Assembly (NCBI GenBank): GCA_947625255.1
Contig: CANQNT010000018.1
Coordinates: forward strand, 1-60,354
DNA from: an uncultured Acetatifactor sp.
GTDB taxonomy: Bacteria; Bacillota; Clostridia; Lachnospirales; Lachnospiraceae
Length of the DNA stretch: 60,354 nt
Reading direction: 5' to 3'
Numbering within the stretch: position 1 is the stretch's first letter; every line of letters starts with the position of its first letter. The notes under the pieces are model-generated. The model did no database searches. It was not told the DNA's origin and worked only from the letters and a program-made list of their open reading frames with translations. The position numbers and the translations under genes are program-made. Shown in pieces: positions 43,318-51,569 of the stretch.

Positions 43318-44082
43318 ATGGAAAAGGATTTGCTGGAAAGCTTTGTAAGGCAGAGTCTGGAGATTCTGGGAGATCACCTGGTGGGAATTTATCTTCATGG
43401 TTCGCTGGCCATGGGCTGTTTTCGCTGGGATAAGAGCGATATCGATTTGTTGGTCGTGGTGGATGAGCGGCTTTCAAGAGAAAGGCAGCCGGAGGAATGG
43501 AAGCGGCGGTATATGGACATGGTAGTGGAGCTCAATGCCCTGGGTCCTGCCAAGGGTATTGAGATGAGCGTTGTCCGGGAAAAGGTATGTGATCCGTTCG
43601 TATATCCAACGCCCTATGAGCTGCATTTTTCAAATACACATTTAGCATGGTTCCAGAGCGATCCCACAGATTACGTCAAGCGGATGAATGGGACGGACAA
43701 AGACTTGGCGGCACATTTTACCATTCTCCGCCGCCGTGGCAGGACGCTTTATGGAAAAGAGTTGAAAGATGTTTTTGGTGAAGTGGACGAGACATCTTAT
43801 TTTGACAGTATTTTCTATGATGTGGAAAACGCGGAAAGGGATGTGCTGGAGAATCCGATGTATGTTATTCTGAATCTATGTCGTGTATGGGCGTATAGGC
43901 AGGAAAAACTTGTGTTGTCCAAGCGGGAAGGGGGAGAATGGGCGCTTCACAGGCTCCCCGAAAAGGACAGGGAGCTTGTGGAACGTGCTTTGGCGGATTA
44001 TACAACGGATGCCTCCGCAACGTATGATAAGCAAAGAAGCAGGGCATTTGCCGCATATTTGCTGGAAGAAATCAGCAAATAG
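43318..44082 (+). CDS. aminoglycoside adenylyltransferase-like nucleotidyltransferase
   Basis: The 254-residue protein has the nucleotidyltransferase motif HGSLAMGCFRW..KSDIDLLVV (about 26-44, GS..D.D) and a C-terminal helical domain with ILNLCRVWAYRQ, as in ANT(3'')/ANT(9)-type enzymes that adenylylate streptomycin or spectinomycin. Similar genes are also found as non-resistance chromosomal homologues, so resistance cannot be assumed. It follows the mutarotase with an 11-nt gap and has GGATT but only a weak ribosome site, implying translational coupling. Confidence 0.82.
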   Translation: MEKDLLESFVRQSLEILGDHLVGIYLHGSLAMGCFRWDKSDIDLLVVVDERLSRERQPEEWKRRYMDMVVELNALGPAKGIEMSVVREKVCDPFVYPTPYELHFSNTHLAWFQSDPTDYVKRMNGTDKDLAAHFTILRRRGRTLYGKELKDVFGEVDETSYFDSIFYDVENAERDVLENPMYVILNLCRVWAYRQEKLVLSKREGGEWALHRLPEKDRELVERALADYTTDASATYDKQRSRAFAAYLLEEISK

Positions 44083-44103
44083 ACAACAGGCGGCTTAAGC
44101 GTG

Positions 44104-45090
44104 TCAAACATCATTTTCGGTGGCTTTTCCCTGCCATGCGTCCATGGCGTTTTGCAGGGTTGTCTGTGCGATGGCACGGAGGGCCTCCTGGGTGAAAAAG
44201 CCCTGATGGGAAGTGATCATGACGTTTGGAAAGGAGAGGAGTCTGGCGGTGGTGGAATGCTCCAGAATTTCATCGGAACGGTCTTCAAAGACGTTGTTGG
44301 TTTCTTCTTCATACACGTCCAGTCCGACACCCGCGAATTTGTGCAGCCTGATTCCCTCGATCAGATCCTCCGTCTTGACCAGCGCGCCCCGGGAAGTGTT
44401 GACCAGAATGACGCCGTCTTTCATTTGGCGTATTGTGTCGATATTGATCATATGATAAGTGCTGTCCATCAGAGGGCAGTGGAGGGAAATCAGATCGCTT
44501 TGTGCAAGAAGCTTTTCCAACGGCACATATTCTACCAGTTCTTTGAGAGCGGGGTTCTCGTATACGTCATAGGCGATGACTTTCATGCCGAAACCACGGC
44601 AGATGCGGCACATGGCGGCTCCGATCTTTCCGGTGCCGATGATCCCGGCTGTCTTATCGTGAAAGTTAAAACCCATCAGGCCGCTCAGGCTGAAGTCGTT
44701 TTCGCGGACTTTATTGTAGGCCTTATATAATCGGCGGTTGCAGGCAAGGGCCAGGGCCATGGCATGTTCCGCCACCGCTTCGGGGGAATAACCAGGGACA
44801 CGCATAACACGGATGCCAAGGGCCTTGGCGGTATCAAGATCCACATTGTTAAATCCTGCACAGCGCAGGAGGATTAGTCGGACATTTCTTTTCTGAAGGA
44901 TTGTCAAAGTTTCTTTCCCGATATCGGAACTGACAAAGGCGCAGACTGCGTCAAAGCCCTCCGCCAGGGATGCGGTCCTGGGAACCAGGTCGGTTTTCAG
45001 GTAATCAATTTCGATGTCGGGATAGTGCTCTTGTTCTTTGTCAAAAGAAGCTTTGTCGTAATTCTTGGTGTCATAAAATAAAATGCGCAT
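44104..45090 (-). CDS. D-lactate dehydrogenase-like 2-hydroxyacid dehydrogenase
   Basis: A 328-residue NAD-dependent enzyme. The Rossmann motif GTGKIGAAMCRICRGFGMKV (about 151-170) binds NAD; LLRCAGFNNVD contains the catalytic Arg, GLDVYEEE the Glu and MITSHQGFF the His. Strong resemblance to LdhA suggests D-lactate formation from pyruvate. The ATG at 45090 (MRILFYDTKN) has AGAGGGA upstream; an open frame further upstream has none. It is divergent from the flavin reductase gene at 45301. Confidence 0.93.
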   Translation of the reverse strand: MRILFYDTKNYDKASFDKEQEHYPDIEIDYLKTDLVPRTASLAEGFDAVCAFVSSDIGKETLTILQKRNVRLILLRCAGFNNVDLDTAKALGIRVMRVPGYSPEAVAEHAMALALACNRRLYKAYNKVRENDFSLSGLMGFNFHDKTAGIIGTGKIGAAMCRICRGFGMKVIAYDVYENPALKELVEYVPLEKLLAQSDLISLHCPLMDSTYHMINIDTIRQMKDGVILVNTSRGALVKTEDLIEGIRLHKFAGVGLDVYEEETNNVFEDRSDEILEHSTTARLLSFPNVMITSHQGFFTQEALRAIAQTTLQNAMDAWQGKATENDV

Positions 45091-45219
45091 GATTTCCCTC
45101 TTTTCTTTTCCCATTAAGATTCGTTTATGCTGTTGGAACATAGTTTGTCGGATTTTCAGGAAAATCATACGAGCCTGAAGTACTTTTTTTCAGATGGGCG
45201 TTTGGCGGATCAAGTACTT

Positions 45220-45248
45220 TTGACAAATGGAATGAGATATTGTAAGAT
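45220..45248 (+). promoter_or_regulatory. promoter of the flavin reductase gene
   Basis: TTGACA (45220-45225), 17-nt spacer, TAAGAT (45243-45248), 53 nt before the ATG at 45301. Confidence 0.7.
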
Positions 45249-45300
45249 GAAAAAGACGTTGGGATACCATGTAAAAATGTTTGATTGGAGGATAAGGAAG

Positions 45301-45804
45301 ATGGCTTATCAAAAGGTGGATGTGAAAGAGATTCCGGTGAATCCATTTCGGGAGATCGGAGAGCATTGGGTGCTGATCAGCGCAAAAAAGGACGGAAAAG
45401 TGAATACGATGACCGCTTCCTGGGGCGCAATGGGTGTGATCTGGGGAAAGAACGCGGTGACGGTTTATATCAGACCGCAGCGTTATACGAAGCAGTTTGT
45501 GGATGGCTCGGAATATTTTACGGTGACCTTGTTCAACGGTTATCGTCAGGAACTGGGTGTGTTGGGAACCAAGTCCGGCCGGGATGGCGATAAGATTGGA
45601 GAAGTGGGCTTCCAGATTGAAGAGGTGGAAGGACAGCCTACATTCCGTCAGGGAACCTATGTGCTGGTGTGCCGCAAGATGTACAGCGATCTGATCAAGG
45701 AAGATCGCTTTTATGACGGGCGGATTGCGGAAAGCGTTTACCCCGGAAAGGATTTTCATGAGATGTATATTGGGGAGATCGTTGGGGCTTATCGGAATGT
45801 CTGA
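45301..45804 (+). CDS. flavin reductase-like FMN-binding protein
   Basis: A 167-residue protein of the flavin reductase split-barrel group: NTMTASWGAMGVIWGKN is the FMN-binding stretch and FNGYRQELGVLGTKSGRD the second. Unlike the Hrb protein it has no rubredoxin part. GGAGG plus AAGGAAG precede the ATG at 45301; a frame that starts at 45127 is upstream noise. Substrate unknown. Confidence 0.87.
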   Translation: MAYQKVDVKEIPVNPFREIGEHWVLISAKKDGKVNTMTASWGAMGVIWGKNAVTVYIRPQRYTKQFVDGSEYFTVTLFNGYRQELGVLGTKSGRDGDKIGEVGFQIEEVEGQPTFRQGTYVLVCRKMYSDLIKEDRFYDGRIAESVYPGKDFHEMYIGEIVGAYRNV

Positions 45805-45822
45805 TTGTAAAACTTAATTGTT

Positions 45823-45869
45823 CCGTATGAAAATGCCGCGGGTTTTTGGCCCACGGCATTTTCATACGG
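45823..45869. terminator. long perfect inverted repeat between convergent genes
   Basis: CCGTATGAAAATGCCG (45823-45838) pairs with CGGCATTTTCATACGG (45854-45869) with no mismatch, 16 bp, plus an inner GGG/CCC. It separates the flavin reductase from the rhamnosidase. There is no external T-run. Confidence 0.6.
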
Positions 45870-45934
45870 ATGTCCCATAAAGCCCGACAGGCATCATAAA
45901 GAGTGGGATGGCCGGCGGGGCGATGGATTGACTT

Positions 45935-48148
45935 TTATTCTAACTTACTATAAAAATAATAAGTTCCGGCATCTACCATGTGTTCTTCCCCGGCGATAAC
46001 GATCCGCGCATCTACGGGCGTAGTAATTTCGTAGCGCCACATCCCGTCCATCTTTTTCCATTCGGAAACAATGCGCCCATGTCTGGTGTCCAACGTGGCA
46101 CTCAGCCAGTCAAGTCTGGTATCCGGCACAGGGGCAATTCTCACTTTGGCATATCCGGGGGCCTCTTCCAGGGGTTTAATGCCCGCGGCTACCCCATAGA
46201 CCCAGTCCACTACAGATCCGTAGGCATAATGGTTAAAGGAGTTCATGCTTGCGCTCCAGAAATCTCCGTTTTCCATAATACCGTCCCAATGCTCCCAGAT
46301 GGTCGTGGCTCCCTTGGTGACAGGATAGAGCCAGGATGGGTAGCTTTCGCGCAAAAGCAGGGAATAGGCCAGTTTGGCATAACCATAGTCGCTTAAGACA
46401 TGAAGCAGATAAGGCGTACCTACGAAGCCAGTTTGCAGCTTCCCGCCACAATCTTCAATCATTTTTACCAGCTGGTCCGCGGCGGCCCGGGGGTTTTCCG
46501 CCAATTTAAAATGAGCGGCCAACACGCACTCCGTCTGGGTCGTATAAGTGGAAAAAGCTTTGCGGAAAGTTTTCACGATGGTCTTGTAAAGTGATTCATA
46601 GGAGGAGACATCCCTGCCCAGAATCCTGCCGGCCTTGATGACCAGTTCGGTAGAATGGGCATAAAAGGCGGAAGCAATAAAGTCCTCTCTGGTAGAACCC
46701 TTGCATTCTCCTACGGGGGCATCCAGTCCCAGCCAGTCGCCATAGTGTTCTCCGCCGGTCCATAATCCGGCATCCGCGGTCACGGAGGTGATGTAGTCCA
46801 CCCAACCCCGCATACATTCAAATTGGTTCTTAAGAATCTGTGAATTGCCGTAAGCCAGATAAACCTCCCAGGGACAAATGGTGGCTGCGTCTCCCCAGGC
46901 CGCACTGGCATTCTTGTTCCGGGTCAGATCGGGAATGACATGACCCACATAGCCGTCCGCCCGTTGGTCAGCCGCCATGTCCGCCAGCCACTTGGTAAAA
47001 AATTTCTCCGCGTCATAATTCAGACAGGCAGTACGGACAAATACCTGTGCATCGCCCGTCCAGCCGAGCCGTTCATCTCTCTGGGGGCAATCGGTGGGCA
47101 CGTCCACAAAATTTCCTTTTTGTCCCCAGACACAGTTTTCAAAAAGACGGTTCAGAAGCGTGTTGGAACAACGCAGCGTTCCGGTGCGTCTCATGTCGGA
47201 ATGCAGGACGTTCGCGGTAAAATTCCTGCAGGAAGCAGCCCCCGCACCTCCAGGAAAACGGTTGATCCGAATATAACGGAAACCCCAAAACGTCAGCCTG
47301 GGTTTATATGTCTGTTGTCCGTCCTTGCAGATATAGTGGTACTGGGCCTTGGCACCGCGATAGTTTTCCGTATAGAAATTTCCGTTCTTGTCCAATACCT
47401 CGGCAAAGGAGAGATCCACCACTTCTCCGGCGCTGGCGCTTACCGTGGTTTCCACATATCCCGTTACCTCCTGCCCAAAGTCCACCACGGTCTCTCCGGC
47501 TGGCGTGACGAAGAGCCGGGCCGCGGCGACCCTTTCCTGCTCACGGACTTCTTCCCCTTGTTGGGGAATCAGGGTATTGAAAGGTCCCGCAAACAATGCC
47601 ACGGTATTTCCGGGAATGGCATCCACTCTGGCATCATAGATTTCTCCATCATAGATTTCGGAAAAACGCACGGCGCTTTCCCCCACCGACCAGCTTTCGT
47701 CAGAGCAGATGATCCGGGATGTGCCGTCTTCAAAAGCGATTTCAAGCTGAACAAGAAGAGCGGGCGGGTTTTTCCGCAGGGTATCCTGATAAGCCGATCC
47801 CCAACCAGGAATGGGACTGCGATACCATCCCTTGCCCACCAGAACAGACAGGCACTGCGTGTTCTTGTCACTCTGGACACACTCCGCGTCTTTTCGCAGG
47901 AGTTTTGTTACGTCATAAACCTGATATTGCAGTCTTTTGTGGTAAGAAGTCCATCCCGGCGCCAATATAAAATTTCCAACTCGTTCTCCGTTCAGCATTG
48001 CCTCGTATACGCCCAGGGCAGTGATATACAATTTTGCTTCTTTGACCGCGTTTTGCAGTTCAAACCGTGTGGCGAATAGGGGTGCTACGTCTCCCAAATC
48101 TTCAGCTGGCTGAATCCATTTTGCAGCCCACTTCTTTTCCAGTCCCAT
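45935..48148 (-). CDS. alpha-L-rhamnosidase (GH78)
   Basis: The 737-residue enzyme removes terminal alpha-L-rhamnose. It has no signal peptide, so it acts in the cytosol on imported oligosaccharides. An N-terminal beta-sandwich leads to the (alpha/alpha)6 barrel with the family core DVPTDCPQRDERLGWTGDAQ (about 365-384) including the catalytic Asp/Glu, then HWDGIMENGDFWSASMNSFNHYAYG. A C-terminal beta domain closes the chain. GGAGG is 9 nt before the ATG at 48148. Its promoter (TGCTATAAT on the minus strand) overlaps that of the divergent kinase gene. Confidence 0.95.
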   Translation of the reverse strand: MGLEKKWAAKWIQPAEDLGDVAPLFATRFELQNAVKEAKLYITALGVYEAMLNGERVGNFILAPGWTSYHKRLQYQVYDVTKLLRKDAECVQSDKNTQCLSVLVGKGWYRSPIPGWGSAYQDTLRKNPPALLVQLEIAFEDGTSRIICSDESWSVGESAVRFSEIYDGEIYDARVDAIPGNTVALFAGPFNTLIPQQGEEVREQERVAAARLFVTPAGETVVDFGQEVTGYVETTVSASAGEVVDLSFAEVLDKNGNFYTENYRGAKAQYHYICKDGQQTYKPRLTFWGFRYIRINRFPGGAGAASCRNFTANVLHSDMRRTGTLRCSNTLLNRLFENCVWGQKGNFVDVPTDCPQRDERLGWTGDAQVFVRTACLNYDAEKFFTKWLADMAADQRADGYVGHVIPDLTRNKNASAAWGDAATICPWEVYLAYGNSQILKNQFECMRGWVDYITSVTADAGLWTGGEHYGDWLGLDAPVGECKGSTREDFIASAFYAHSTELVIKAGRILGRDVSSYESLYKTIVKTFRKAFSTYTTQTECVLAAHFKLAENPRAAADQLVKMIEDCGGKLQTGFVGTPYLLHVLSDYGYAKLAYSLLLRESYPSWLYPVTKGATTIWEHWDGIMENGDFWSASMNSFNHYAYGSVVDWVYGVAAGIKPLEEAPGYAKVRIAPVPDTRLDWLSATLDTRHGRIVSEWKKMDGMWRYEITTPVDARIVIAGEEHMVDAGTYYFYSKLE

Positions 48149-48200
48149 ACCTTGGCCTCCTTTAAAAATCACATTCTCCATGATAACTCCATCATTTTTC

Positions 48201-48229
48201 TTGACATTCATTATAGCAGAAGCTAGAAT
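48201..48229 (+). promoter_or_regulatory. promoter of the hexosamine-kinase-like gene
   Basis: TTGACA (48201-48206), 17-nt spacer, TAGAAT (48224-48229). The minus-strand extended -10 of the rhamnosidase lies inside its spacer (48209-48217). Confidence 0.75.
48209..48217 (-). promoter_or_regulatory. extended -10 of the rhamnosidase gene
   Basis: On the minus strand TGCTATAAT (48209-48217) fits an extended -10 (TGnTATAAT). It is 60 nt upstream of the ATG. The -35 (TTTCTA, 17 nt away) is weak. Confidence 0.6.
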
Positions 48230-48273
48230 AAATAGAAAGTCCGTTTTGGAAAAATCGGTTGGAGGAAGAAGAA

Positions 48274-49407
48274 ATGTCTATAGTATTGGAAGGGACGATC
48301 TTGGGCGAGGTGCTGGGTGCATATGATTATCAGGGCGCAGTACAGGACGTGGTTCCTTTTGGCGAGGGGCACATCAATGATACATATCTGGTTACTACGG
48401 AGGATGAGCAGGGCAGGACAATGCAATATACACTGCAAAGCATCAGTACCAATGCTTTTAAGAATCCGGATCAATTGATGCACAATATTATGAGCGTTAC
48501 AGAATATTTGCGGGAAATTGTGGAAAAAGAAGGAGGCAATCCCGCGAGAGAGACTTTATATATGCTCCGTACCAGGGCGGGGGCCCCTTATGTGAAGGAT
48601 CATAAAGGCGGCGTGTGGAGGATGTACTTGTTTGTAGGAGACGTGATCTGTCTGCAGAGAGCGGAAACCCCGGAATTATTTTATGAATCGGCCAGGGCCT
48701 TTGGCAGGTTTCAGCGGCGGCTCAGCGGCTTTCCGGCGGATACTTTGTATGAAACCATTGCGAAGTTCCATGATACGGAAGATCGGTTGGCCAAATTTAA
48801 GGCGGCCTTATCGGAAGACCGGATGGGGCGTGCCGCCGAATGCGGGGAGGAAATCGCGTTTGTCCTGGCCCATGAGGCGGACTGCGGCGTGGCCATGTCC
48901 GCTTTGCGGGAGGGAAAGCTGCCTTTGCGTGTGACGCACAACGATACCAAGCTGAATAACGTACTGATGGATAAGGAAACGGGAGAAGGAATCTGCGTGA
49001 TTGATCTGGATACAGTCATGCCCGGCCTGTCCATTAACGATTTCGGGGACTCCATTCGATTTGGAGCCAATCATTGCGAAGAGGATGAAAAGGATTTATC
49101 CAAGGTGCAGTTTGATCTGCCCTTGTTTGAAATTTATACCAAAGGCTTTTTGGAGGGAACGGGAGGAACGCTGACGGAAACCGAGCTGGAGTATCTTCCC
49201 TGGGGTGCCAAGCTCATGACTTTGGAATGTGGAATGCGTTTTTTGACGGATTATCTGGAAGGCGATGTGTATTTTAAAACCAATCGGCCGGGACAGAATC
49301 TGGATCGCTGCCGTACCCAGTTTAAGCTGGTGCGGGATATGGAGGATTGTTGGGAAGAAATGACGGCCATTGTACATAAAATTGATCAAGAATTAAAAGG
49401 AAAATGA
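48274..49407 (+). CDS. N-acetylhexosamine 1-kinase-like phosphotransferase
   Basis: The 377-residue protein has the aminoglycoside-phosphotransferase/choline-kinase fold with VTHNDTKLNNVLMD (catalytic H-N-D..N) and VIDLDTV (metal-binding DxD). The N-terminus GEGHINDTYLV and length match NahK of bifidobacteria, which phosphorylates GlcNAc/GalNAc freed from human mucin and milk sugars. GGAGGAAG precedes the ATG at 48274. Divergent placement from rhamnosidase suggests common control. The exact sugar is inferred. Confidence 0.85.
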   Translation: MSIVLEGTILGEVLGAYDYQGAVQDVVPFGEGHINDTYLVTTEDEQGRTMQYTLQSISTNAFKNPDQLMHNIMSVTEYLREIVEKEGGNPARETLYMLRTRAGAPYVKDHKGGVWRMYLFVGDVICLQRAETPELFYESARAFGRFQRRLSGFPADTLYETIAKFHDTEDRLAKFKAALSEDRMGRAAECGEEIAFVLAHEADCGVAMSALREGKLPLRVTHNDTKLNNVLMDKETGEGICVIDLDTVMPGLSINDFGDSIRFGANHCEEDEKDLSKVQFDLPLFEIYTKGFLEGTGGTLTETELEYLPWGAKLMTLECGMRFLTDYLEGDVYFKTNRPGQNLDRCRTQFKLVRDMEDCWEEMTAIVHKIDQELKGK

Positions 49408-49489
49408 GGAAAAACGACAAATGAAAGTGCAAGAGGTTTGTGATCAAGGTATCTTTCGGAAGGGCTGGGAGAAGCGTGAAATTGTTCTT

Positions 49490-51040
49490 TTACCTTGCAT
49501 ATAACATTAATTCATCGTTTTGATAGACGCGGTGCATTCCCCAGGATTCCAGCTTTTCTCGAATGGTGCCATCAGGGTGAACGAGAATATATCCTGCTTT
49601 TATGTTTTCGGGTGTCTCATAAAAATCTTCAAAATCCAGACTGATTCCAACCCCGGAGGGCATAGCGAACATGAGCCCGTAATAGGTACAAACACTCTGC
49701 CCGGGGTTGGAGGCACTGGAATCCGCCGTTGGCATGGCAACGACATTATCGTAAGAGATATCATCGGAAACAGACACAACCTTAGAAAATTCTTCTTTTA
49801 ATTGTATCATATAATTGGCGTAGTCATCATTTCTATAGGGAATTGCGTCAGCGCTCCCCGTTTGAATGATGGAGAAGCAGCAGACAAGGGCTAGCAGGGC
49901 GTTTACTGGCAAACGAGTTTCTATGATGAGTGTGATGGAATTGGCGACGATGAGCGCCAAGATGTGTCGGGCGCCAACTCCAAGATCATACATGATGATC
50001 AGACTCAATAAAATTAAGACGTTGCCAATCAATGTGATCAGATACATGGGGGGAAGTTTTCTGTGAGTCAGCAAACGATAGACGCATACGACGATCATGG
50101 AAAACAACTCCAGGAACAAAAGCAAGTAATACCACCCAACCCCCATTCCTTTATAACGTACGGCATACCAGATCAGGCGGGCTATTTCTATCATATTGGA
50201 AAAAATCCGGTAAATGATTCCGGAAAAACCGCCATCTAAAATCGACTGGGCAGAAAAGATATTGGTGAAATAGGTCGAACAAAAGTAGTGGTTATTCAGG
50301 AAGAATAATGCCAGAGTAACGATGGCGATAATCGGCAGTAACGCAATCCATGTTTTTCGCCTGTCTTTTATAGCTTTCCAGAGTGGAATCAGGAATAATA
50401 CTTCAAAGTAAGGACGTTCAAGCGACATAAAGCAGATAAGGAGAGTGCATAGAACAAGAGCCGTGCCGTCAGACAGGGGGTGTGCCTGGCGAGATTCGTG
50501 GCGGATGACGTCAGAGAGCAGATAGGTACCCAGGGCAGTTACAGTCAATAACTGCGCGATGATGGATGCTTCAATTACCCCTGACAAAAGATATCGATTT
50601 AGAAATTGATTGCATATCCAAAAGATGGAGAAGATAATCATCCAATTTTTCTTAGGATGTATTAATAAGTAAAGAATAAATAAGGCAAGCATACAGAAAA
50701 AAATGTTTGCGTAAATCGGTGAAGTATAATTCCAACCAAATAAAAATCCCCAAATGACATAAGGAATCAATGGAATAATACCCCAAACGCCAAAAGGCCC
50801 ATAAAGAGCCTTGGATTGGTTATATCCAAAGTATCCGCGGGGAAGGCCGTATGAGAGAATGCCTTCTATTTGTTTATAATAAGTGATTTCATCGCTCCAA
50901 CCTCCCAGCGGGATGTAAACGTCGTTAATGGCTTTTCCGTCTTTCAGGCAGAATAAAGCTGCGGCGATGAGCGGTATTGAAACAAAAAATGAAATGGTTA
51001 TTAATTTCGCGAAAGTTGTTGCGGTAATTTTCTTCTTCAT
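49490..51040 (-). CDS. polytopic membrane protein of unknown function
   Basis: A 516-residue protein with roughly a dozen hydrophobic segments. The first segment (about 10-30) is followed by a polar loop with acidic residues, and it ends in a soluble domain of about 110 residues. The topology resembles glucosyltransferase-like GT-C proteins, but no motif decides. The start at 51040 has no clear ribosome site; alternatives upstream are Arg-rich and also lack one. The gene lies behind the tRNA-Ser terminator, so its promoter is not obvious. Confidence 0.65.
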   Translation of the reverse strand: MKKKITATTFAKLITISFFVSIPLIAAALFCLKDGKAINDVYIPLGGWSDEITYYKQIEGILSYGLPRGYFGYNQSKALYGPFGVWGIIPLIPYVIWGFLFGWNYTSPIYANIFFCMLALFILYLLIHPKKNWMIIFSIFWICNQFLNRYLLSGVIEASIIAQLLTVTALGTYLLSDVIRHESRQAHPLSDGTALVLCTLLICFMSLERPYFEVLFLIPLWKAIKDRRKTWIALLPIIAIVTLALFFLNNHYFCSTYFTNIFSAQSILDGGFSGIIYRIFSNMIEIARLIWYAVRYKGMGVGWYYLLLFLELFSMIVVCVYRLLTHRKLPPMYLITLIGNVLILLSLIIMYDLGVGARHILALIVANSITLIIETRLPVNALLALVCCFSIIQTGSADAIPYRNDDYANYMIQLKEEFSKVVSVSDDISYDNVVAMPTADSSASNPGQSVCTYYGLMFAMPSGVGISLDFEDFYETPENIKAGYILVHPDGTIREKLESWGMHRVYQNDELMLYAR

Positions 51041-51154
51041 ACGAGATGCGGCGCCGCGACGGGAATCAACCAGAAATACCAATCTGTTTTTCCGGCATTT
51101 GTATCCGGTGTCGGGCCTGCTCCTGACTTTTATTTGAATTAAAGTTATAGTTAT

Positions 51155-51193
51155 AAAAACGCGGCCCACAAACAATTATTCTTGTTTGTGGGC
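51155..51193 (-). terminator. terminator of tRNA-Ser
   Basis: GCCCACAAACAA (51164-51175 on +) pairs perfectly with TTGTTTGTGGGC (51182-51193), 12 bp, and the minus strand then reads CGCGTTTTT. Confidence 0.9.
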
Positions 51194-51204
51194 TGATTTA
51201 CCAA

Positions 51205-51292
51205 CGGAGATGAAGGGATTTGAACCCTTGCGCCGGAAAACCGACCTACCGCATTTCGAGTGCGGACCCTTCAACCACTTGGGTACATCTCC
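51205..51292 (-). tRNA. tRNA-Ser (anticodon CGA)
   Basis: The minus strand folds as an 88-nt class II tRNA with acceptor GGAGATG/CATCTCC, anticodon loop CTCGAAA (CGA), a long variable arm (around GTCGGTTTTCCGGC) and T loop GGTTCAAATCC. It decodes UCG. The discriminator is G. Confidence 0.96.
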
Positions 51293-51446
51293 ACAAAAAA
51301 ACACAAACGAGGTATTCTTTTGTTTGCCCCGCAGTGCGATATTTATTTTATAGTATAATCAGCTTTTTGGCAAGTGCTATTTTTCATTTTGGAAAAAATC
51401 TATAGGAAATGCTGGAATATTTCGGCGGAATTCTTTCGTAAAAAAG

Positions 51447-51475
51447 TTGAGATATTTTGAAAAATAGATTATAAT
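51447..51475 (+). promoter_or_regulatory. promoter of pfkA
   Basis: TTGAGA (51447-51452), 17-nt spacer, TATAAT (51470-51475), 94 nt before the ATG. Confidence 0.75.
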
Positions 51476-51569
51476 ATAGTTATCAGTGGGCAAAGAAAAG
51501 CCAATAGGGCCCGACAAAAATGTATTGGTGAATTTTTAGCTGATGAAAACAGCAGATTGGAGGAACGCA

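Noticed and set aside
46940..48079. 379-codon + strand frame opposite the rhamnosidase
   Set aside because: Antisense shadow of a GH78 enzyme with intact catalytic core.
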